A stretch of 64,000 nt of DNA, taken from contig NC_053037.3 of the NCBI RefSeq assembly GCF_002575655.3, positions 566,596,880 to 566,660,879 of the forward strand, written 5' to 3'. A program made the position numbers and the translations under genes. The DNA is from Aegilops tauschii subsp. strangulata. Its lineage: Eukaryota; Streptophyta; Magnoliopsida; Poales; Poaceae. Positions 10,392 to 21,123 of this stretch are shown here, piece by piece. Positions within the stretch are counted from its first letter, which is position 1; the number at the start of each line of letters is the position of its first letter. The notes beneath the pieces were generated by a model. That model made no database searches, was not told where the DNA came from, and saw nothing but the letters and a program-made list of their open reading frames with translations.

Positions 10392-12149
10392 GTAAGTTGC
10401 TCTTTCTTCATGCAATTATCTTGCCGCTGCAGCTGCTATCCTACGGCCAGTTTCTATTGCTCAATCGAGCTGATCTATGCTTCTCTGAATCTGCAACCGC
10501 TGAGCGTCTGAAGCTTGATCGTCTGATTTGGCCAGTTGTTCTCTAAATTGTTGCATACAAGTCTTGTTTCTTCACTCCAAGTTGTTGCCCCTTATCATAT
10601 ATTTAGAAGTACCACTTGAGCATCCATCTCGTGTAATCACATGCCTCTGTGTTGGGGTTGCTGCAGAAACAAATAGACTTCAGAAGTCAAACCTACATCA
10701 GTTAGTCAAATAAAGAAACAAGTCTCCTTTTGTCCTTCATTGCACTCCTAATGACCCAACGTAAATTTTATCCAAGAAAGCAAAGATATCCTTTGTGTGT
10801 CTTGTTCTTGCATTCCTGGAATCCAATTTTAAAAACAAATGAGCACGAGAAATCATCGGCCATCAATTTATAGATACAGAAATATAGCAACACATTTGGA
10901 ACACCAAGCAAGAGTTACGTTTCAAGTTGCTGAAACTTTTCATATAAGCTTGCAGAAGATTTAATTGATCATACAGAAAATGAAAAACGAAGGTCATACC
11001 GATCCTAGTTGGTATTATTTTCTCAAATTTAAGTGTTAAATGAACACATAAAGAAAGTGCTAAGTGATTTCGATATATCAAGTTTTAGAATAATATATAG
11101 GATTGTTGGTTTTTAACCTTGGTTGCCATTGTTTCTATTTGTAACGGTCTAAAGAATGACTCATGCTGTTTGTGCTCTCGGCTACCTAACAATCTCCAAG
11201 TGAAAGCAACTAGCTGGAGTAGATTTGTGCACACAATACTCCTTCCAAGACAATTTGCTTCCAAGGAGTAGTTTCAGTTTGCTTGCAAGGAGTAGTTTCA
11301 GTAAAGTTTCAGCATGGTTTCAGTATAGTTTCAGTAGCCGATTTGCTATTCACTTTGTGCTATTAGTTTGCTTCCATCTTTGTGCCCACTCTGAAGAGTA
11401 TTCGTATATGCTTGGAACTAAACAGAATTATACAATGAACTTCAGCAGGCTGATCTGAGTTGGACCATCCTCTGCAGCCAGCTTCTCTTCGGCAAGAGGA
11501 AGAAAGGAGAATCAGGGTAGGGTTTCATGGCTAGAAGATATATTGCTGTACCCCGAGTGAAGGGAAGGAGTTTGCTGGGTTTTGTCTCCGACCATCGTGT
11601 CGTGATGATTTTGCAGGTACCCCGAGAGGCCCTTGCGTTTGCCGGAATGTCGATTAACTTTCGTTCCGGCTAATTCGGGTACTCCATATGTCCTATTTTC
11701 AGCAAAGGTCACACTGAAATTTTCCGTGAATTTTAGCATGACTTTGCTAAAAATAGGACATATGGGGTAGTTGCGACTAATGCATGGGCCGGGGTATCTT
11801 AGTACTTAATTAAGTAGAATCAACTGCCTCTTGTGTTATACATATAGAAGTGTGATATCAACTCATAGTTATTACTCTATCTGTCACCATATATGTGTAT
11901 CCAACCTTGTGAACTTGTTTCATTTTGTAGTCTGTGTTAACTCAAGTATGTGTGATATATATACATATGTGTGTGCCTGTGATATAATACTCTGTTTGGG
12001 ATAGTTTAACCTGCAAGTTGCCTTCTCTGTTTCTCTGGCTGTGAGGGGGTAGCATGATCGGAAGCACCAGCGCTCTTTTCCTAGGCACTCGAGTAGGCGG
12101 TGCTGCCGATGCGATCTCCCATTTAGAGTACCCATATATATCAGTCAAC
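10392..12149. other. CACTA1 intron or spacer, no gene seen
   Basis: AT-moderate sequence without supported coding frames. It contains an inverted repeat at 11684-11765 (separate entry). It probably represents leader introns of gene 2. Confidence 0.5.
11684..11765. repeat. imperfect hairpin, 27-bp arms
   Basis: The arm at 11684-11711 (ccatatgtcctattttcagc...) is complementary to the arm at 11739-11765 (tgactttgctaaaaatagga...), with about one mismatch and one bulge and a loop of about 27 bases. A transcript would fold here. Confidence 0.75.
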
Positions 12150-12151
12150 CT

Positions 12152-12425
12152 AGGGTGCCTCGGCATCGATAAACCCTAAATGATGAAAACTTAACTTAGC
12201 ATTCAGGGTGCCTCAGCGTCGACAAACCCTAAATGATAAAACCTTGGCTTTTAGGGTGCCTCGGTGTCGATAAAAACCTAAATGATGAAAGCTTAGGCTT
12301 TTAGGGTGCCTCGGCGTCGACAAACCCTAAATGATAAAAGCTTAGCTTTTAGGATGCCTCGGTGTCGACAAACCCTAAATGATGAGACCATGATAATTCC
12401 TCACAAACCCTAAATGATGAGATCT
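12152..12425 (+). repeat. about 50-bp tandem repeat with telobox in each unit
   Basis: Units beginning agggtgcctcgg start at 12152, 12205, 12253, 12303 and 12351. Perfect aaaccctaaa (plant telobox core) occurs at 12171, 12224, 12322, 12370 and 12405, and one copy is degenerate. The array ends about 60 bases before the ATG of gene 2. Confidence 0.85.
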
Positions 12426-12482
12426 TGTTCCTTGACAATAACCAACTTTTTGACCAAACTTTTTTCCTATTTAGAGCGAAAC

Positions 12483-15400
12483 ATGGCCCAGAACGATCAG
12501 GCCGGCGGTTCGGGCAAGGCATTCTGGGAGCTGTCCCAGGAGATGGAGGAAGAACCTCACTGCTATGAGGATGCCGCGGAAGACACCGATCCTGACTACA
12601 CAACCCCTAGTGGCGTCGGGGTGACACCACTGATGGTGCCGCCGAGGATGCCACCACTGACGATGGCGGCGCACGCACAGATGGCAGCCAACCGAAGAGG
12701 CAATGGAAGGACCGGCGCCCGAACGTACTCGGCACCGTCAGGGAGGAATTTACTGAAGTGTCCTCCGAGGGGCATCCAACGGCGCCCAAAGAAATAGTCA
12801 AGGGGTACGCGGGACAGGTCGGGTGCATTCTCCGGAGCACCGTCTCGGTCAACACCGAGAACCTAAGGCATCGTGACCGAGGGAATTTGCGCAACCTCCT
12901 CTTCACGAAGCTGCACGAACGATACAAGTTCCCCGGCTACTTCGCAAACACACGCCTCTCAGGGAATAAAGTGAACAGTGCCACCCTCACGATGATGAGC
13001 AAGGCCCTGGCTACTTGGAGAGCCACGGTGAAGAGCATGATTGAAAAAGGTGATAGTTATGAGAAGATCAGGGAGAAAAATCCTTCGATCAGCGAAGATG
13101 ACTACCGGGAGTTCAAGATCAAGTGCGACAGCAACGCATCTGCGGAATCAAGTCAGTGGGGGAAAGATATGCGGGACTTGAACTTAGGGGTCCATAAACT
13201 CGGTCCCGACGGTTACAGAGTGACGGAACCTATATGGGACAAGGAGGACGCGGAGCGTGCGGAGCAAGGCCTACCGCCCCTCTTCGAGAAATACCGTGAC
13301 AAGCAGACTAGGAACTATGTCAGGGCCCGGTACAAGATTGACCCGGTAACCAAGGAGCTTACCACGGATCCAAAGACCAAGGTGCTTGAGCGTGTTCGTT
13401 CTGGTAAGGAATACACCCCCGCGTAATTAGCTCCATATGGTTGCATTCTAATTAATGAAGCCAAATTTCTAAATGGTTCACGTTCCTTCCGCAGGACACT
13501 AAAAGCAGTAGCACGGGGTCGTCTTAGAGCTCCCCTTTCGACACCCCTTTAAATAGGGCGTTGAACGTAATGAAAAACAAGGATAAGCTCAGTAAGCCGT
13601 CGTCAGCTGGTCGTGTGGCCTGCAAAGGCTTGTCCACGAAATGGTCGGAGTACTATACCGCTGGGCGAAAGGAGAGAAAGACCAGCTCGGAAACCCAGCA
13701 GCGCGAGGTTCAACAACTCAAGGCACAAGTGGCACTGATTCCGGAGATGGTCGAAGAGCAAGTGCGAGACCAACTGGGAGCGACGATCACCGCCATTATA
13801 CCTACCTTGGTTTCTGGGCTGCAGGCGTGGATGGCGGGTGGCCAACAGGGGCCGCCCCCGATTCCCAGCTTAACGGACAGCAACTCGCGCAACGCGCCGG
13901 CGGCGCCATTGGTGTCTCCCGCGGCGGCGCCATTGGTGTCTCCGGCGGAGGCGGCATTGGTGTCTCCCGCGGCGGCGCCGGCATTGCAGCTTAATGCACC
14001 CGGGTGTGGGAAGAATACGCCGGCCGGCACCTCGGCAGCAAGCGGCCCCTCCGTCAATTGCACGCCCGCCGTTGGCAGTGCCTCGACATTAGCCGAGCTC
14101 GACGCCATCACGTTAACTAATTAAGCCTCTCGGCCGATGACTTCATCTCCTTGCCTTTGACTGGGCATCCCTGACGCCCTACATGTTTTCGCAGCGCGCC
14201 GCCGACGTTCCGTGCACTCTCTTGCACTTCGTGAACGACGAGATGGTCGATGTCGCCAAGGGCAAAATCGGTCAACCGGGCAGCCGCGTGTTCCACGGTA
14301 ATCAGATGCCACCCACCGTTTATAGGGTTCAACTAGTTCGGGAGCTGCTGGGCTTCGACGACATATTACCTCCGTATCGACCCCATGGGGCCGACGAAGA
14401 TGATGTGATGACCCTCAGCGCCTGCATAAGCTGGCCCATGCTTTGGCCGAAGAGCCAGATTCGTTTGGGGGCGGCGGACACCACCCCACAGACAACACCG
14501 CCAGTCATGCCGGCGCCAAGCCATGGAAAGACCCCCGCAACGCTACCGGACATGCCGGACATGCATATGGCACAGGATCCGGACATGCATATGGCACATG
14601 ATCTGGACGACGACGACGACGGTACATTTACCAACGTCGATAAGTACTTCAACGAACATGGGTACGGTGACGAATTCTTGGGGCCTCCTTCTCAAGAACC
14701 CAACCCTGCAAAAGACGATCTAGCTGGTACCGCGGAGAAACCCAATTGCAACAGGCGTCGTCTGGCGTTCAGTTCTCAGGAGACGCCTCCAGCTGCCGCC
14801 TTCACCGAGCCACAGATAGCCGAGGTGCGAAATATTATCAGCCCCAACACACTCAAGAAGGCGGTCTCTAAGCAGAACTCGATCCCATTACAGCAGAACA
14901 AGAAGGGACGGAAAAGAAAGACTAACAAGGGTGCGAGCCAGCCGGCACTGAGTACGATCCGTGCTCAGGACGTGCCACCTTCACCTAAGGATATCTCGAG
15001 GAGGGTGCATGTGGCGGGTAGGCTGATGCTACCGACTAATCTGCTCAATGCTGCAACCGGTGCTATGCGGAGTCTGCATGACAGTGTTCTTTCTTTGGAG
15101 AAGCGGCGTCTCTCCGAGAATGATGTGGCATACCTGGTTTTCGTGGCCAAGGTGCCACAGGGCAAGGGCTTTGTGGATAGCTCCATCGGGGGTACGATCG
15201 TCCTGCGGTTTGATGACATCTTCGCTATGTTTAACCTTCATCCGCTGCACTACACCTTCATTCGGCTATTTTCGCTGAGTATGGAGATGCGGATCATTAG
15301 AGACAAGACCCCGGACATCGTGATAGTCGTCCCCTTCTACATGCGTGCCATGATCTTGGGCAGCGCTGGGGACCGGCAAGTCGCGAGTTCATACCTTGAA

Positions 15401-16094
15401 TGCGTCATTCTGGCAAACCCAGATAAGCATAACTTCCTCGTGCCTTACTTTCCCGAGTAAGTCATCCCCTCACCACCCCGTAACATATGATTTCTTAGAT
15501 TTCGATCGTTCTTTTCTTTCTAACATTCCGTGTTTTGTGCAGTGACACACATTGCACACTCATCCTCTTAAGGCCGAAATATTCCATGGCCACGTATTTC
15601 GACTTGGACCGTCAGTCGAAGAAAGACTACACAAATATCAAGAAAGTTCTTGATGATGTTCTCCCCGGCTACGCCAGATTTGGAGGCACCTTTAGCAGGC
15701 ACGTGTTCACCCACAATATGACGTTCCCCTGCGTCAAGCAGCCGCCTCGCGGTCAGAAGGATGCCTACTACGCCCTCCATCACATGCGGGCGATCGTACG
15801 GGACCATAATCACCTTCTGCTACCAAATAATCTCAAAGATTGGGCCGCACGCTTGTCGGCAATCCAGGACGCGGACATCAGACAAGAATTCTTCCGCATC
15901 CTGTTGGAGTTTGCGGAAATCATCCATCAAAATGTTCTTCGTACCTCGGGGCAGTTCTACCTCAGATATCAACCGTCCAAAGTGAGATAGACACAACGCT
16001 ACAAATGCCGGCTGACAACGCCCGCGATTTCATGACCATCACGACAGACGGCGGCTTCATCCACGCTCCGGTCCCTGAGTTGAGTCGAAAGTAG
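12483..16094 (+). pseudogene. CACTA1 gene 2: transposase-like N-terminal region plus Ulp1-like domain
   Basis: The product would be the second CACTA protein, combining an En/Spm-type region with a C48 (Ulp1-like) fold. The start is ATG 12483 (MAQNDQAGGSGKAFWELSQ). A frameshift near 12620 moves the frame to the block ending 13426 (NLRNLLFTKLHERYKFPGYF). A possible intron lies at 13404-13494, and 13561-14124 adds a predicted helical part (QQLKAQVALIPEMVEEQV) and Ala/Pro repeats (APLVSPAAAP). The block 14183-15460 joins cleanly to 15543 through a GT-AG intron (15457-15542), giving the His of the Ulp1 triad (DTHCTLILL, His 15550-15552) and Asp (YFDLDRQ). The cysteine site reads QKDAYYALHHMR, with Asp at 15760-15762. 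A TAG at 13525-13527 and a shift near 15980 also break it. Confidence 0.75.
15457..15542 (+). other. GT-AG intron in the Ulp1-like region
   Basis: The donor cga|gtaagt at 15457 and acceptor gtgcag at 15537-15542 define an 86-bp intron. Removing it keeps the frame and joins the two halves of the C48-like domain. Confidence 0.75.
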
Positions 16095-16339
16095 TGATGC
16101 TATGTAGTTTTGAAATATCGATTAGCTCATGTTGTAATTAAACTTTAATGAACTTGTATGTCTCTTTGGTTTGGACAGTCGCTCAACTTATATTTAATCG
16201 ATGCTATTTATTAGTAGGACCATGAATCGTGCTATTAATGTCTTGCTTTTCTCTTCCGATCCTTTTGTTGCATACTTATATATTGCTTATGTATTGTCTG
16301 TGAATTGCTACTAACGTTTTGTTTGGCTAGTGCATAGAG

Positions 16340-16594
16340 ATGCCGTCGTATGTCGTGTACAAGGGTAAGGTTCCCAGAGTCTACGACGACTGGGAGGAGT
16401 GTCAGAGACAGGTTCACCATTTCAGCGGTAACAGTTACAAAGGGTACACCACTAGGGCGGAGGCGGAAGCTAGATACGCGCGCTATCTAGCGGGAGAGAG
16501 GAGGGAGCGGAGGATGAACCGGATGAAGACCAGTTTCATCACGATGATGCTAATCGTGATGACCGCAGCTCTCTTCTATGTGATGGTAGTTTAG
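16340..16594 (+). CDS. small protein: RNase H1-type hybrid-binding domain plus C-terminal membrane helix
   Basis: This 84-residue ORF with a true ATG is intact. Residues 4-50 (YVVYKGKVPRVYDDWEECQ ... YKGYTTRAEAEARY) match the Cauli_VI/RNase H1 N-terminal domain, which binds RNA:DNA hybrids or double-stranded RNA. The conserved Trp (17) and the Y-K-G-x-P pattern are present, but the Gly that usually follows Pro is Arg. A basic stretch (ERRERRMNRMK, about 53-63) precedes a hydrophobic helix (TSFITMMLIVMTAALFYVMV) running to the C-terminus, as in a tail-anchored protein. No RNase H catalytic domain follows. It lies between gene 2 and the right end of CACTA1, so it travels with the transposon. 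Domain calls are by eye and the function is unknown. Confidence 0.7.
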   Translation: MPSYVVYKGKVPRVYDDWEECQRQVHHFSGNSYKGYTTRAEAEARYARYLAGERRERRMNRMKTSFITMMLIVMTAALFYVMVV

Positions 16595-16849
16595 ATGATC
16601 GATATCGACTTGTAATGTGAAGACAAACTCGCTACTCGCGGTCTCAAGACTTGTAATGTTCTAACTTTGTTCGGTCTTTTGAATTCGGAGACTAATATGA
16701 TGAATTGTATTCGGAGACTAATCTTCTATTGTATTCGATAAATCTGCTGTTTATATGTTGTGCTGTCTATATTCTGTGCAGTAATATATTTTGTAACCTG
16801 TGCAAATATCAGAAAAGAAAAAATAATAATTCCTAATATTCATACTAGT
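16595..16849. other. 3' flank of the small ORF
   Basis: AT-rich sequence with repeats of attcggagactaat, probably a 3' untranslated region. No gene is seen. Confidence 0.5.
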
Positions 16850-17156
16850 GGCGCACCACATAGCACTTTAGTGGCGCACTGCAATAAACACACTAGTGGC
16901 GCACTATCTAGTAGTGCGCCATTAGTAACCCAGAGCACAAGGTAAATATGGCCCCCTGGGAGGCATAGTAATGGCGCACCAGGGGACATACTAATGGCGC
17001 ACTGCCTGGTGCGCCACTACTGTCTGGTATACTAATGGCGCACGAGGGGTGCGCCATTAGTATTAGTTACTAATGGCGTGATGATAGTGGCGCACCTGTA
17101 GTGCGCCATTAATGGCCAAAACAGGTGCGCCACTAACAGGCCTTTTCCTAGTAGTG
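16850..17156. repeat. CACTA1 right subterminal repeats and terminal inverted repeat
   Basis: About a dozen copies, in both orientations, of agtggcgcac / taatggcgcac / gtgcgccatta occur here. The element ends aacaggccttttcctagtagtg, the inverted form of a CACTA terminus. These motifs are binding sites for the element's regulatory protein in studied CACTA families. Confidence 0.9.
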
Positions 17157-18845
17157 TGAAGAAATGATATTGTTGCAACCAAACATATGATTGGAGCAAG
17201 TAATCCAAGAATTGGATGCAACACACAAGGCATATATATCACGATGCATGGAACGGTGAAAATGACAAGTCGAAGCAAGATCTCTAACATGTGTGCAATC
17301 AAGTGGTCCAAGATGAACAATAAGTCTCATGGTGCAAGCAACACAAGTAGTATGATCCGTCATATCCATGCTCAAGAAAGATGTCACCTTGAAGGCGTGT
17401 CCTTGTGCATTCTTCACAAAGCCGAAGCACAAGCAAGTGCGATGTAGAAGCGAGTCGTGGTAGAATGTATGAGGCTCGCTCTCAAGAGCTCGAATGGTCA
17501 ACTCACGTGAAGTGGAAGTCAACACAATGTCCAAGTATCCTACACATGCACAAAACAAAACAAAGAAAGTATGCGCATGGTAGATAAACACATCATCCAT
17601 CGTGATGGTTCTGTTCTCTTGCACATAATCATTAGACGCACAAGTGCATGAACAATATGATGCAACAATGGCTATATTCATGGCACTAGGTATATGGTGC
17701 AAAGAAGGAAGGCAAGCATGCTTCACAAGAAATATGTCAAAATCTCCAATTATATGTGAGAATGCTATGGGGGCAATTTCATGAGGAAGACTAAAAGCAG
17801 TGTTGCACTCAATACATGGAAAATCATCTATCATGAGAGAGGCAACATATGGAGATATATGGCAAGAAGCAATGACAATCATGTGCAAAGCATGTAGATG
17901 GTTGTCATCAACCGCATGAAATGAGCAAGTATGAATCATCGGTGATGCAACATAAGCAAGCATAGTAATCAAGTCGTCCAAACTAGGGGAGCGAAGATGC
18001 AACACACTAGAGGAAATCATGGCAATCATGTCATGTGAGCAATTAATGGGCATAGTCAATGCACATGACATATCGCAAGCATGATCACAAATAAAGATCA
18101 AAGCATGATCATAAGCATTGGGCACAAAGTTAACATCGCAAGAACAAGCAATATCTCCACGAAGCTTGCAAATACACATACGGGTACTAGAATCAATCAT
18201 CATGTGTAATGCAAAGCATGGGTCAAAAATGCATGGCAAAGGCATAGGAATAAGCATATCATGCAAAGTGAACACGGTGAGATGGGCATATAATATGTAA
18301 TGGACAATAACCCATAGCCAAGTGAGGGACATGTAGAAGAAATGCGCGAAGTCTTTGCGCGAAGGGAGCGGTGGGAGAGACAATCCATGGGATCCCAAGT
18401 CATCGTTGCTCTCTAGAGCTCGTTTTGTCAACTCATGGGATTGTGAGGTTGGCAAGTAAGCATGGGTACCTACATAATAAATACACAAACGAAAGAAATT
18501 GTGTGTGTGGTAAATGTACACATCATCCATCATGACGTGTATGTGCACGTGTGAGTTAGCACAAGATAAGAAATGCTCGAAGAAATTTGATGCATGGTAT
18601 AAGAACATGTCATCCATCATGAAAGAATATTTGTTATGTATAACACGATGGGGATGCAATTTGAGCATACAAATATATGGCACATCAATAGCATTTTCAT
18701 TCATGGGAAACATATGGTGCACATAATTATTGGGATCATGCAATGGATGGGATGGATCAAATCTCCTAACATGTATGAGGAAACTATGGGGTCTCCTCAT
18801 GAGCAATAGCGGAAATATCATATGGAGAAAATGGACAACATCCAA
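17157..18845 (-). CDS. long His/Cys/Met-rich ORF of the gypsy-like element, truncated by CACTA1
   Basis: An open frame of about 560 codons runs to the CACTA1 junction at 17156; the few residues after that come from the CACTA end. It is unusually rich in His, Met, Cys and Ile. It contains diverged internal repeats: MDDVYIYHTHNFF, MDDVFIYHAHTFF and MDDMFLYHASNFF, each followed at some distance by an ELT.RALES motif. No known enzymatic domain can be seen. It overlaps the upstream frame (ending 18784) by 62 bases in a different frame. It may be the continuation of gag reached by frameshifting, or a decayed part of the element. Function unknown. Confidence 0.5.
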
Positions 18846-20436
18846 AACAATGCATATCCGAAGCTAGGTGGTCATGGTATGGCATATGAGATAGATGATG
18901 CAAAGGGAGCATATCAATATTATCACAAGAAAAACAAATGCCAATAACCATGGGCTTGTCATCTATGCCATAAGTGCAAATTGGGTTTATTTTGATGGCA
19001 TATGCATAGTCACTATGAAGAGATTGTAAATATGACATATTGTTGATCTCATGCATAGGATATGGCAAGTCAAGCGGATTATCAAACATGATGTGACCTA
19101 AAGAATTGTCACAAGAAATCCTATGTAACATGGCATCACAACTAATAGACTCCACATGAGAATCATCATACTCATCGTAAATGGGCAACAAATCATCCCA
19201 TGAGAAAGTCGCACTAGCATGAAGCATGGAAATAGGTTGATCAACATCATGCAAGCAATCAATGTCAAGAATGTCCACTAGTGGGACTAGAGCATCACCT
19301 TCACCTATGTTACCTTTTCCATTCCACTGAAGTGGTGTAGGTGAGGTGGGAAAGACCAAATGGTGGTCATCTTCATCTTGATGGAACCATGTGGGGGGTG
19401 CATCATATTCCACCATGGCCATCGTCATGTCCGTAGGAAGGACGAAGTCATCGCGGATCGGCGCGTCATCATATATGAGACCTAGCACCAAATGAGAAGA
19501 CATAATAGAGGTAGAGGTAAAGTTGTTAGAAATGCAAATGGCCTCACATGCTCTATCAACTATCACACTCTCTCTATGTGGTGGCTCACTCACTCCCTCC
19601 AAATAGGTGCACTCAAACTCACATATGGTGGAGTCACTCATCTCACTCAAGTGGTGGGGGTTGTGTCTCTCCTCACATGGGAATTGTGGCAACTCATCAT
19701 ATATGGGGCTAGTGGTGAAGTCACTCTCACTCTCAATATGGTGGCAAAAGTCACTCAAGTCATCATACGTTGCCGTGGTCAAAGGGAAAATCCCATGCTC
19801 AACCATCTCATCGCTGTCGCCGTGGATGAAGGCCGAAGATGGCACATCATCACTCTCGTCCATGACCGAAGGGAAAATCCCATGCTCGATCATCTCGTCA
19901 CCGTCGCTGTGGATGAAGGCCGAAGATGGCACAACATCACTCTCGCCTCCTAAGATGGAAGCATCATCCTTGCTCTCCACCTGGTCGCTCGCCTCCAAAG
20001 CTTGGTCCTTGAATGGCTCCGAAGTTGTAGTCGTTGCCGCACCGCCTTGAAAAAGAGTCGAAGTAGACTCGGCACCATTAATGCCACAAAGAGGGATGGC
20101 GGTGAAGTCAAACTCGGGTGCATTGTCGGGCTTGGACATCATGGTGGTACTAGCCTCATGCTCGTCGTCTTGGAGCTTGGTCTTCAAGAAGTGTGCTTGG
20201 GGTGTAGAAGCCTTGGCCTTCATGAGTTCTTGTTCCGCCTTGAGAGCACCAATGTAGTTGTCGTCGAGGGACTTGTATTTCTCGAGGAAGATAGTCTTGG
20301 AGATATCGTTGTTCAATCCCATCATGAAGTGGAACTTGATTGACATGGGGTCGTCCACGCCGGCTCGTCGCAAGGCATTCTTCATCTCCTTGAAGTACGT
20401 GTCGATGGACTTGGATCCTTGGATGGTGTTCTCCAA
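18784..20436 (-). CDS. gag C-terminal/accessory frame of the gypsy-like element
   Basis: The frame of 550 codons opens within gag (ENTIQGSKSIDTYFKEMKNA, LRRAGVDDPMSIKFHFMMGL, typical of the end of a Retrotrans_gag domain) and continues into a long acidic tail without a zinc knuckle. An 87-bp tandem duplication (about 19775-19945) gives two copies of SSAFIH..DEM.EHGIFP. Its first part overlaps the 20632-20156 frame and is probably the true continuation of gag after a frameshift near 20430. The tail has no recognised domain. Confidence 0.55.
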   Translation of the reverse strand: MENTIQGSKSIDTYFKEMKNALRRAGVDDPMSIKFHFMMGLNNDISKTIFLEKYKSLDDNYIGALKAEQELMKAKASTPQAHFLKTKLQDDEHEASTTMMSKPDNAPEFDFTAIPLCGINGAESTSTLFQGGAATTTTSEPFKDQALEASDQVESKDDASILGGESDVVPSSAFIHSDGDEMIEHGIFPSVMDESDDVPSSAFIHGDSDEMVEHGIFPLTTATYDDLSDFCHHIESESDFTTSPIYDELPQFPCEERHNPHHLSEMSDSTICEFECTYLEGVSEPPHRESVIVDRACEAICISNNFTSTSIMSSHLVLGLIYDDAPIRDDFVLPTDMTMAMVEYDAPPTWFHQDEDDHHLVFPTSPTPLQWNGKGNIGEGDALVPLVDILDIDCLHDVDQPISMLHASATFSWDDLLPIYDEYDDSHVESISCDAMLHRISCDNSLGHIMFDNPLDLPYPMHEINNMSYLQSLHSDYAYAIKINPICTYGIDDKPMVIGICFSCDNIDMLPLHHLSHMPYHDHLASDMHCFGCCPFSPYDISAIAHEETP

Positions 20437-21123
20437 GGCGTAGAAGTTGTTTCGTGTAGGTTGGAGGCACGAACTCTCGCCGCAAAGCTCTCTTCATCTT
20501 GGACCAACTCATGTCGTAGCTCTCCGAATGTGTGTGAAGCCACCATGTGGACGCGTAGTCGTGGAAGTTCCTTGTGGCGCACTTCACTTGATCTTCAGGA
20601 GGAACTTGATGTAGCTTGAGGTAGTCGTCCATGAGGCGCTCCCACTCGAGATACTCCTTGGGTTCTTAGTCCCATAGAAAGGAATTGCGTGGTCGCTGTC
20701 GAGGTCGTAGTAGCTCGTGGAAGTCGCAGACTTGAGCTTGGGGAGCTTCTCTTGAGAGTAGTCTTGAGGTGCTTGTTTGCGAAGATGTCGTATGTCTGTA
20801 GGCGAAGATGCCTTGAAGTCGCTTGGCAAAGATGCCAAGGGATATGGTGAAGTCGTTGAGCGGTTGTTAGTGTAGAGCTCTTGACCTTCACGTTCTTGGT
20901 GGTGATGGTGTCGATGCCGATGTGACCTTGCCGGAGATGGTAGCTCGGAAGCATGTGCACTTGAGAGTCTTCTCGAAGATGAGGAAGACCTCTTGTAGGA
21001 CTTGATGAGGGCTTTGATCTCCTCTAGTTGAGCTTGCATCTTGGCGTCGGTGGAGTTGTTGTTCGTGGCATCGAACTTGTCGTTGTTGTTGTAGACCGAA
21101 AGTGAAATGCCTTGCCTATCCAT
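20156..21123 (-). pseudogene. gypsy-like gag, N-terminal and central part, frameshifted
   Basis: Gag forms the particle that packages element RNA. The likely start is the ATG at 21123 (MDRQGISLSVYNNNDKFD), followed by a short helix (MQAQLEEIKALIKSYKRSSS) and a Ser/His-rich linker. A frameshift at about 20640-20670 leads to 20632-20430 with the Retrotrans_gag core (DQVKCATRNFHDYASTWW, WSKMKRALRREFVPP). The frame shifts again near 20430, and the next part of gag is in the frame starting 20436. At least two indels therefore break the gene. Confidence 0.75.

Larger units (their letters stand above)
6617..17156 (+). mobile_element. CACTA transposon 1, right part (left end off-window)
   Basis: The element starts in the window in the middle of TNP2, because the copia element is inserted there. 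It contains TNP2 (to about 8886), a non-coding block with GC-rich leader-like stretches, gene 2 (12483-16094), a small ORF (16340-16594), subterminal repeats, and the terminal inverted repeat ending cctagtagtg at 17156 (reverse complement CACTACTAGG). The following tga (17157-17159) is a candidate 3-bp target duplication, whose partner is off-window. The element lies inside a minus-strand gypsy-like ORF. Confidence 0.88.

Noticed and set aside
9840..10411. Long Pro/Ser-rich and Gly-rich frames on both strands (up to 181 codons)
   Set aside because: All frames are open at once because of C-rich composition, and the segment begins in subterminal repeats and ends at a splice donor. It reads as an untranslated leader.
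12152..12425. Possible interstitial telomere
   Set aside because: The telomere-like word occurs once per 50-bp unit and is not a tandem TTTAGGG run, so this is a telobox-bearing minisatellite.
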